Positions 7,498 through 12,627 of a stretch of 12,627 bases of DNA are shown here, in pieces. The translations under genes were made by a program, and so were the position numbers. The DNA lies in assembly GCA_002397155.1 (NCBI GenBank), contig DGZR01000001.1, positions 1 to 12,627 of the forward strand, read 5' to 3'. The notes under the pieces were generated by a model. It did no database searches. It had not been told where the DNA came from and was given only the letters and a program-made list of their open reading frames with translations. This DNA comes from Firmicutes bacterium UBA4975. GTDB taxonomy: Bacteria > Bacillota > Proteinivoracia > UBA4975. How positions within the stretch are numbered: the stretch's first letter is position 1; the number at the start of each line of letters is the position of its first letter.

Positions 7498-7836
7498 ATG
7501 TCGTTTGTCTACTACATTTCTGCGCCCAGAATTGGCAGCCAGGACCCAGTTCTGGGGGAGAAACTGATTCACAACTTTTTCCTGAAACTGCTGAGCGCCC
7601 CCGAAAAGCCTAGCCACCTGCTGTTTTTAGAGGCGGGGGTCAAGTTGCTGCTGCCGGACTCTTCGGCAATCACTGCGCTAAAAATCCTTCAGGACGAGGA
7701 CGAAGTCGAATTGCTCGCCTGCAAAACCTGTCTGCAGCATTACGGAATAGGGGATAAAGTCGCGGCGGGGCGGGGTTCTTCCATGGAGGAGATTATCGCC
7801 GTCATGCAGCGGAGCGACAAAGTTATTCACCTATGA
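7498..7836 (+). CDS. Standalone YedF C-terminal (DsrE-like) domain protein
   Basis: The 112-residue protein matches the C-terminal DsrE-fold domain of YedF, the sulfurtransferase-like protein found with selenium-metabolism genes. It has EAGVKLLLPDSSAITALKIL, then ELLACKTCLQHYGIGDKVAAG (Cys75, Cys78; YedF usually has CGTC), then the final SDKVIHL. The N-terminal TusA/SirA-like domain of full YedF is absent, and nothing upstream encodes one. I chose the ATG at 7498 because GAGAGGAAG (7482-7490) is well placed for it; the in-frame ATG at 7480 has no ribosome binding site. It probably handles persulfide or selenium as a small cytoplasmic carrier, which is inference. Its place next to guanine deaminase fits anaerobes that use selenium-dependent molybdenum hydroxylases on purines. 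Confidence 0.75.
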   Translation: MSFVYYISAPRIGSQDPVLGEKLIHNFFLKLLSAPEKPSHLLFLEAGVKLLLPDSSAITALKILQDEDEVELLACKTCLQHYGIGDKVAAGRGSSMEEIIAVMQRSDKVIHL

Positions 7837-7901
7837 AGGAGGGCCGCTGTTCCCGGCAACGTCCAATAAAAAAAAATTCCCTTGACCAGGGTGGATAAGG
7901 C

Positions 7902-7929
7902 TTGACATTTTTCTTCTGAACAGTAGACT
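7902..7929 (+). promoter_or_regulatory. Promoter of the lyase-regulator-hydrolase operon
   Basis: A perfect TTGACA (7902-7907) is followed after 16 bases by TAGACT (7924-7929), a 4/6 match to the -10 box. The predicted transcript start near 7936 falls inside the HutC-like boxes just downstream, an ideal position for repression. Confidence 0.6.
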
Positions 7930-7941
7930 AGACGTATAGAC
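7926..7941 (-). promoter_or_regulatory. Tandem HutC-type operator boxes at the lyase promoter
   Basis: Read on the minus strand, GTCTATAC (7934-7941) is an exact match to the HutC-subfamily operator consensus GT-M-TA-K-AC. GTCTAGTC (7926-7933) follows directly and matches at seven of eight positions. They overlap the -10 box and likely transcript start of the lyase promoter. The operon encodes a HutC-type regulator, so autorepression is likely. The match is seen in sequence; binding is inferred. Confidence 0.6.
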
Positions 7942-7964
7942 AAATTCTATTTGAGGTGACGAGT

Positions 7965-9542
7965 ATGAGGGAACGACTGCAGAGCAAGCCCAACGAGATC
8001 CTTTCAAAACACGTCCTTATTCCCATGCTGCGTGATGATTGCCTACATTCTTTTGAGGCCATCATCCAAGTAAACGAGGCGCACATCCTGATGCTATTAG
8101 AACAAGGCCTGTTGGCCGAAGAGTCGGCCCGGGAGCTGCTCTTGGCCTTTGCGGCCCTAAGGGCAGAGGGTTCCGCCGGACTGGAAATGGAAGCAGATTA
8201 CGAGGACCTATACTTTAATGTAGAACAGTACATTATGAAAATTGCCGGCCGCAATACCGGGGGGAAGATGCACATCTCCCGCAGCCGCAACGATTTAAAT
8301 GCGACCTTGACCCGCATGAAGGCCAGGGACGAGCTCCGGAAAACCTGTGGGATCTTCAATGAACTGCGGTCCAAGCTGGTGGGGATTGCCGAAGAGCACC
8401 TCTCGACAATTTTCACGGCGTACACCCATTCCCAGCCTGCCCAACCCATCTCCCTCGCCCATTACTTTCTTGCCTTGGTCAAGGCCTTTGAAAGGGATTA
8501 TGAACGGCTCAGACAGGCCTACGAGCACCTTAACCTGTCTCCCCTGGGCAGCGGGGCCCTGGCGGGCACTTCTTTTGCCATCGACAGAGAATACACGGCA
8601 AGACTGCTGGGTTTTGCCGGAGTGATTGAAAACAGCCTGGACGGGGTGGCGGCCCGGGACTATCTCTTGGAAATAATGGCCGCCTACGCCATTCTGGCCT
8701 CGAATGTAAACAGGTTTTCCTACGACCTGTATACCTGGTCCTCTTATGAACACGCTTATATCGAATTTGACGACTCCCTGGCCTCGTGCAGCAGCATCAT
8801 GCCCCAGAAAAAAAACCCGACGGCCTTGGAGCACATCAAGTCCCGGACCGCCCATATGGCCAGTGCCTTCGCGGACCTAAACTCCTGCCTGCGAAACATC
8901 CCGTACAGCCACTGCCGGGACATAGGGTCGGAACTGACCCTGACCTTTTGGGACGCCTCCGATCAAATCGGCCAGGCTCTGGAATTGCTCAGCGCCAGTT
9001 TGAGCGGAATGTCAATCAACCGGGAGAGGATGGAAGAGGCGGCGAATACCAACTTTTCCACCGTTACCGAACTGGCCAATGAGCTGGTCCGGCAATTGGC
9101 GCTACCCTTCCGGACTGCCCACGCCGTAGTCGGCCAGGTCGTTCAGATCTGCGTCAACAACGGGCTGGGAATGGCCGGGGTGACCGTGGACTTGCTGAAC
9201 GAAAAGCTCCTCCAGCAGAACGCTCCACCCCTACCCTGGACTGCCCAGTACCTGGCGGAGTTGTTAAACGCCAGGAATGTGGTGGCCAAACACCAATCCC
9301 AAGGTGGTCCGGGCCACAAAGCCTGTACAGCAATGCTCACAGGGGCAAAAGCCCGGCTAAGCCGGGACGTTTGCTGGCTAGCCGAGGCGGAACACAGGCA
9401 GGAGCAGGCAGCGGGGCTCCGGAAAGAGCGGATTGAGGAAATACTCAAGAGAGAGTGGGGAGTAAAAAATGGCTATTATCCAGCGCAAGCCGGGAGTTGC
9501 CCTGTACTACCAAATCATAGAACACATGAAGGAACAGATTGA
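7965..9542 (+). CDS. Argininosuccinate lyase-superfamily C-N lyase, substrate unknown
   Basis: The 525-residue protein belongs to the aspartase/fumarase/argininosuccinate lyase superfamily, whose members split C-N bonds and usually release fumarate. Visible signatures are KMHISRSRND (101-110), YTHSQPAQP (153-161, catalytic-type His155), LSPLGSGALAGTSFAIDREY (191-210), and the superfamily loop SSIMPQKKNPTALE (276-289) with the catalytic Ser. Several positions differ from typical ArgH: HTGRSRNDQ becomes HISRSRNDL, and THLQRAQP becomes THSQPAQP. The layout recalls EDDS-lyase-like paralogues. I chose ATG 7965, five bases after TGAGGTGA, over the GTG at 7956. The C-terminal 24 residues are read through the start of the next gene in another frame. 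No argG is nearby, and a HutC regulator, hydrolase and carrier follow, so a catabolic role is favoured. Confidence 0.85.
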   Translation: MRERLQSKPNEILSKHVLIPMLRDDCLHSFEAIIQVNEAHILMLLEQGLLAEESARELLLAFAALRAEGSAGLEMEADYEDLYFNVEQYIMKIAGRNTGGKMHISRSRNDLNATLTRMKARDELRKTCGIFNELRSKLVGIAEEHLSTIFTAYTHSQPAQPISLAHYFLALVKAFERDYERLRQAYEHLNLSPLGSGALAGTSFAIDREYTARLLGFAGVIENSLDGVAARDYLLEIMAAYAILASNVNRFSYDLYTWSSYEHAYIEFDDSLASCSSIMPQKKNPTALEHIKSRTAHMASAFADLNSCLRNIPYSHCRDIGSELTLTFWDASDQIGQALELLSASLSGMSINRERMEEAANTNFSTVTELANELVRQLALPFRTAHAVVGQVVQICVNNGLGMAGVTVDLLNEKLLQQNAPPLPWTAQYLAELLNARNVVAKHQSQGGPGHKACTAMLTGAKARLSRDVCWLAEAEHRQEQAAGLRKERIEEILKREWGVKNGYYPAQAGSCPVLPNHRTHEGTD

Positions 9543-10170
9543 AAAGGGAATCTGGGAACCGGGGCTGCAGATCCCGGTAGAAACCGACTTGGCGGCGCTA
9601 TACGGGGTGAGCCGGATGACGGTGCGCCAAGCAATTTCCAGGCTGGTGAAGAATGGCTACCTCGTGTCCCGTCAGGGATCGGGCACTTTTGTCACCATGC
9701 GCAAGTTCGAGATTAACGCCCTAAAGCTGGTATACCCGGAGATCTTTGGCCGTTACCATAAGCTCTTGAGCATAACCGAAGAAGAGACCTTTCCCCAAGT
9801 CGCCAACGCCCTCAATCTGGGCGAGGGGGCGAGGGTAAAGAAACTTTACCGGCTGCGCTATTTTCAGAAAGTTCCCGCCGCGATTGAAACGGCTTACTTT
9901 CCCGTCGATCTCATACCGGAGTTGGATGAGAGCGAACTGCAAAACACTTTGTACGAGATCTGCGAGAAAAACAATATCAGCCTGCTCCGGGCCTCAGTCA
10001 CCGTGCGACCGGTGTCAATAAGCGACCGGGAATGCGAGTACTTGGAAATACCCAAGGGCTCCCTGGGGCTCTTGCTGACCCGGGTGGTCTACTCTGACAA
10101 TGACCAGCCCACCTTGTTTCTGAAAAATATCCTCGGGGGTGATAAGTGCCAGCTAGTGTTCAGCAGTTAG
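9469..10170 (+). CDS. GntR-family transcriptional regulator, HutC subfamily
   Basis: The 233-residue protein has an N-terminal winged helix (about 8-76), with the recognition helix in VSRMTVRQAISRL and the wing in YLVSRQGSGTFV. A UTRA ligand-binding domain (about 85-232) follows, as shown by ARVKKLYRLRYF, IETAYFPVDLIPEL and the ending LLLTRVVYSDNDQP. HutC-type regulators usually repress uptake and breakdown genes and are released by the pathway substrate or an intermediate. The ATG has GGGGAG (9457-9462) at good spacing and lies 74 bases inside the lyase gene. No terminator separates it from the following hydrolase gene. Operator-like boxes at 7926-7941 and 10965-10980 are candidate targets. 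The inducer is unknown. Confidence 0.93.
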   Translation: MAIIQRKPGVALYYQIIEHMKEQIEKGIWEPGLQIPVETDLAALYGVSRMTVRQAISRLVKNGYLVSRQGSGTFVTMRKFEINALKLVYPEIFGRYHKLLSITEEETFPQVANALNLGEGARVKKLYRLRYFQKVPAAIETAYFPVDLIPELDESELQNTLYEICEKNNISLLRASVTVRPVSISDRECEYLEIPKGSLGLLLTRVVYSDNDQPTLFLKNILGGDKCQLVFSS

Positions 10171-10218
10171 GTTTTATCCGGGCAAATTGTTTTTATCTAA
10201 TACTCTGGGAGAAATGGA

Positions 10219-10947
10219 GTGAACTTTTACGTGTCTGCCACTTGGAAAGATGGAGTTGAAAACTGGCCCAGGGCATTGCCCACCTTTGAAATTGACCCGG
10301 AAACAACGGCCCTGATCATCGTCGACGTGCAAAACTACGATGCCAAGCGGGGGTATGGCCTGGCCAACGTGACCAAGGAAAAATACCCGGAAATGTATGA
10401 CTACTACTATGACCGGGTCGACCAGCTAGTCCTGCCCAACTGCAAGCGGCTCTTGCACTACTTTCGTGAAAACCAGTACCGAGTGTTGTTCTTGACCATC
10501 GGGCCCGAACTTCCGGATGGAAGCGATTACTTTACTCCCCGGCGGGCCAAGGACCAAGAGGTGCAGAAAAGAACCGGCAAAATAACCCTCTTTTGCAAGG
10601 GCAGTTTTGAACACGCCGTTGTGGACGAGCTCAAGCCGGCAAAAAATGAACTGGTCCTCAATAAGACTACGGCCTCGGCCTTTAATTCTACCGGTCTCGA
10701 CGGCACTCTCAGAAAGATGGGCGTCAGCAGCCTGGTATTTGCCGGGGTACTGACGAACTCCTGCGTCGCCGCCACTGCCACCGATGCAGCAGACCGCTGG
10801 TATAAGTGCATCATCGCTGAGGACGCCACCGCCACTTTTACCGAAGAAGCTCATTTCAGCGCTCTGCGCAACTTTGCTCGCCTGTACGGCATGGTCGAGG
10901 GGACTGATGAAGTAATCGCTCTCATGGAGGCAAGGAAACAGGGATAG
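10219..10947 (+). CDS. Isochorismatase-fold cysteine amidohydrolase
   Basis: The 242-residue protein is an isochorismatase-like hydrolase with the full cysteine-hydrolase triad: Asp36 in ALIIVDVQNYD, Lys149 in LNKTTASAFNSTGLDGTLR, and Cys182 in GVLTNSCVAATATDAADR. Relatives with this triad hydrolyse amides or carbamoyl groups (nicotinamidase, N-carbamoylsarcosine amidohydrolase, ureidoacrylate amidohydrolase RutB, biuret hydrolase, maleamate amidohydrolase). The general arrangement looks closest to RutB/carbamoyl-type members, but that is a reading by eye. A GTG start is used, with GGGAGA eight bases upstream; the ATG at 10214 is out of frame and soon stops. It lies 48 bases after the regulator with no terminator, so the two are probably in one operon. 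It probably releases ammonia, perhaps with CO2, from the imported compound or a lyase product. Confidence 0.88.
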   Translation: MNFYVSATWKDGVENWPRALPTFEIDPETTALIIVDVQNYDAKRGYGLANVTKEKYPEMYDYYYDRVDQLVLPNCKRLLHYFRENQYRVLFLTIGPELPDGSDYFTPRRAKDQEVQKRTGKITLFCKGSFEHAVVDELKPAKNELVLNKTTASAFNSTGLDGTLRKMGVSSLVFAGVLTNSCVAATATDAADRWYKCIIAEDATATFTEEAHFSALRNFARLYGMVEGTDEVIALMEARKQG

Positions 10948-10964
10948 TTTTTAAAAAAATAGAT

Positions 10965-10981
10965 GTCTAGATGACTATATT
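10965..10981 (+). promoter_or_regulatory. HutC-like operator and possible -10 box before the transporter
   Basis: GTCTAGAT (10965-10972) matches seven of eight positions of GT-M-TA-K-AC. It is directly followed by the weaker GACTATAT (10973-10980), giving the same tandem 8-mer layout as at the lyase promoter. TATATT at 10976-10981 could be a -10 box, but no good -35 is present. The transporter may therefore have a separate, co-regulated promoter as well as readthrough from the operon. Confidence 0.4.
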
Positions 10982-11015
10982 TCCCGCCCCAAATCTAATA
11001 ATGGAGGGATAATCA

Positions 11016-12440
11016 GTGGAAGCTTCGGTTACTGAAAAAAAACAAAAGAGAAAATTCCGGGAACCCCATGCCTTTACGATCATCTTCATCCTGCTCATCG
11101 TCGCTGCTGTCCTTACTTGGATCCTGCCCTCCGGAGCGTTCGAAAGGGTATACGATGAAAACACCGGCCGCATGATCGCCGTGGCTGGGTCCTACCACAA
11201 GGTCGAGGCCAACCCGGTTGGCCCCTGGAACTTTTTTGAACTGCTGATCAAGGGCTTTGGCAACGCCTCGGTGACCATGATCTGTCTCCTGGTGGTGGGG
11301 GGCACGTTTGGCTTGGTCAACCAGTCGGGGGCAATCGACGGTTTTATTGCCAAATTCATCTCCCGGTTCAAGGGCAAAGCTTTTGACATATGGTCCCTGA
11401 TAATCGTTTACGCCTTTTTCTACATACTGGCCGCAACCATCGGCATCGGCGAACAGGCAATGGTCTTCATGCCCATCTTCCTGATCATGTCGATTTCCTT
11501 GGGCTACGACGCGGTGGTCGCCACCGCCATCATGACTTTTGGCCTCTCTTTTGGCTACACCGGCGCCCTTACCTGTCCCTACAGCATAATCCTCGGCCAA
11601 AGCATCGCCGGCCTGCCCATCGGTTCCGCCCTTTGGTTCAGGGCCCTCATCTCCCCCCTGATTTTCGCCGTGGGCGCCTGGTGGATTTACCGCTATGCAA
11701 AGAAAATTAAGAAAGACCCTTCCAAGAGCCTGGTGGCCGATATGGACTACAGCGACATAGTTGTGGTGTCGGACCCGGACAAGGTCCAGATGAGCCAGAC
11801 GCAAAAGCGGGTTTTGTATATTTTCGCCGCCGCCTTTGCCTTCATGATCTTTGCCATCATCAAGTGGTCCTTCAGCCTTTCCCAGTTGGCGGCAATGTAC
11901 CTGATTGTAGCCATCGCAATCGGCATCGCCCGCAAGCTCACGCCGGGGCAGATTGCCGACGGCTTTGTCGAAGGGGCAAAGACCCTTTTGTTTGCCGCCC
12001 TCTTAGTGGGTTTTGCCCGGGGCATTCAGACCATACTTGAAGACGGCGTGGTCCAGGATACCGTCATCAATGCCCTGGTCTATCCCCTTCAGTTTTTACC
12101 CAAGTTTCTTCTGGCGCCGGCCATGGTCCTGATTCAGACCGTCGTGAACATGATCATCCCCAGCCAGTCGGCGATGGCTATGGTCACAATGCCGATAATG
12201 GCCCCCCTGGCCGACCTGATTGGCATCCAGAGGCAGGTGGCTGTTCTGGCTTATCAGTTTGGCGACGGCATAACAAATCTCATTTTACCCACCTGGGCGA
12301 TTCTCATGATCGGCCTGGGCTTTACCAAGGTTCCCTTCTCCCGGTGGTTTAAGTTCGCTTTGCCGATCTGCATCATCATGACACTGCTGGCCCTGGTCTT
12401 GAGCGCCGTGGCCCAGGCCATTCAAATCGGGCCTTTCTAG
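11016..12440 (+). CDS. YfcC/DcuC-family membrane carrier
   Basis: The 474-residue integral membrane protein belongs to the YfcC branch of the C4-dicarboxylate carrier-like (DcuC) superfamily. Signatures are PHAFTIIFILLIVAAVLTWILPSGAFERV near the start (first helix about 19-38), then GSYHKVEANPV, and late in the chain IPSQSAMAMVTMPIMAPLADLIG and QFGDGITNLILPT. About 11-13 membrane helices are visible, with a charged cytoplasmic-type stretch at about 226-262. Characterised relatives move dicarboxylates, amino acids or basic amino acid/ornithine pairs; the substrate here is unknown. A GTG start has GGAGGG (11003-11008) seven bases upstream. It follows the hydrolase by 68 bases holding operator-like boxes, and a terminator lies downstream. 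Context suggests import of the compound attacked by the hydrolase and lyase. Confidence 0.9.
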   Translation: MEASVTEKKQKRKFREPHAFTIIFILLIVAAVLTWILPSGAFERVYDENTGRMIAVAGSYHKVEANPVGPWNFFELLIKGFGNASVTMICLLVVGGTFGLVNQSGAIDGFIAKFISRFKGKAFDIWSLIIVYAFFYILAATIGIGEQAMVFMPIFLIMSISLGYDAVVATAIMTFGLSFGYTGALTCPYSIILGQSIAGLPIGSALWFRALISPLIFAVGAWWIYRYAKKIKKDPSKSLVADMDYSDIVVVSDPDKVQMSQTQKRVLYIFAAAFAFMIFAIIKWSFSLSQLAAMYLIVAIAIGIARKLTPGQIADGFVEGAKTLLFAALLVGFARGIQTILEDGVVQDTVINALVYPLQFLPKFLLAPAMVLIQTVVNMIIPSQSAMAMVTMPIMAPLADLIGIQRQVAVLAYQFGDGITNLILPTWAILMIGLGFTKVPFSRWFKFALPICIIMTLLALVLSAVAQAIQIGPF

Positions 12441-12456
12441 GGTTTATAATCTGCTT

Positions 12457-12480
12457 AGTCCTGCCAGGATACCCAGGACT
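12457..12480 (+). other. Short hairpin downstream of the carrier gene
   Basis: AGTCCTG (12457-12463) and CAGGACT (12474-12480) form a 7-bp stem with a 10-base loop. It has no following T-tract, so it is more likely an mRNA 3'-end stabiliser or processing structure than a terminator. The rest of 12441-12562 shows no gene. Confidence 0.3.
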
Positions 12481-12562
12481 GTTCGCCCCTCCCGGGATAA
12501 AGATGATCTATGGGATAATCGCAATAATTTATCGCGCCAGTCAACTAAAAAAAGCAGTCAAG

Positions 12563-12598
12563 TACTAAAAGCAGGGGAAGTCTTCCCTGCTTTTAGTA
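12563..12598 (+). terminator. Terminator of the lyase/hydrolase/carrier cluster
   Basis: TACTAAAAGCAGGG (12563-12576) pairs with CCCTGCTTTTAGTA (12585-12598). One bulged G and two further pairs close a small loop. The A-rich left arm and T-rich right arm, with TTTT directly after the GC core, are typical of a bidirectional rho-independent terminator. Confidence 0.8.
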
Positions 12599-12609
12599 TG
12601 CCTGTCCAA

Positions 12610-12627
12610 GGGGGGGGGGGGGGGGGG
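12610..12627. repeat. 18-base poly-G run at the window end
   Basis: The sequence ends in 18 consecutive G. Such homopolymers at contig ends commonly come from two-colour Illumina chemistry reading no signal as G. It is unlikely to be real genomic sequence. Confidence 0.8.

Noticed and set aside
7837..7901. Possible terminator after the YedF-like gene (CCCT/AGGG and GCCG/CGGC hairpins near a run of nine A)
   Set aside because: The stems are only 4 bp, and the A-run is not a T-tract on the coding strand, so termination is not supported.
8295..8855. 186-residue minus-strand frame within the lyase gene
   Set aside because: It is an antisense shadow of conserved lyase motifs with no start signal.
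7965..9542. Annotation of the lyase as biosynthetic argH
   Set aside because: Motif differences, absence of argG nearby, and linkage to a HutC regulator, an amidohydrolase and a carrier argue for another function, although argininosuccinate activity cannot be ruled out.
11013..11804. 263-residue open frame on the minus strand opposite the carrier gene
   Set aside because: Its composition (many His, Gly, Asp, Gln) is typical of an antisense shadow, and the plus strand encodes a clear YfcC protein.
12500..12560. Minus-strand promoter (two TTGACT copies) downstream of the carrier
   Set aside because: The -10 partners are weak, and it would only drive antisense RNA into the carrier gene through a strong terminator region.

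Overview
The window looks like a chromosomal piece of a moderately GC-rich anaerobic member of the Clostridia (Moorella/Desulfotomaculum-like Firmicutes). This is inferred from strong GGAGG-type ribosome binding sites, GTG starts, and family content: a standalone YedF-type selenium-metabolism domain, guanine deaminase and a YfcC carrier. No rRNA, tRNA, CRISPR array, insertion sequence or phage gene is visible. No gene-free stretch exceeds 300 bases. The right end finishes in 18 consecutive G, which looks like a sequencing or contig-end artefact.

Left part (1-3966, + strand). A winged-helix protein of the YcaQ/AlkX DNA-glycosylase family stands alone between a possible promoter and a terminator (1470-1494). 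A tight four-gene operon follows: an ECF sigma factor, an overlapping small membrane protein that is probably its anti-sigma factor, a TM2-domain membrane protein, and a LiaF-like membrane protein with a C-terminal beta-rich domain. The layout suggests an envelope-sensing regulatory unit. A long 12-bp hairpin (3938-3966) separates it from the convergent genes on the other strand.

Middle part (3972-7355, - strand). Guanine deaminase is followed after 42 bases by a large membrane-anchored protein with an N-terminal helical repeat region and a C-terminal propeller-like region. The two are probably co-transcribed. Divergent from guanine deaminase is a small protein matching only the C-terminal domain of YedF.

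Right part (about 7900-12600, + strand). This is the most interesting block: an argininosuccinate-lyase-superfamily enzyme, a GntR/HutC regulator overlapping its 3' end by 74 bases, an isochorismatase-fold amidohydrolase with an intact Asp-Lys-Cys triad, and a YfcC-type carrier, closed by a terminator. It reads as a self-contained, regulated uptake and breakdown pathway. Transporter, hydrolase and lyase would process an unknown compound, probably an N-substituted aspartate- or amide/ureido-type molecule. Copies resembling the HutC operator consensus (GT-M-TA-K-AC) lie in tandem at the lyase promoter, and degenerate ones lie just before the transporter. No arginine-biosynthesis gene is nearby, so the lyase is unlikely to be the biosynthetic ArgH.
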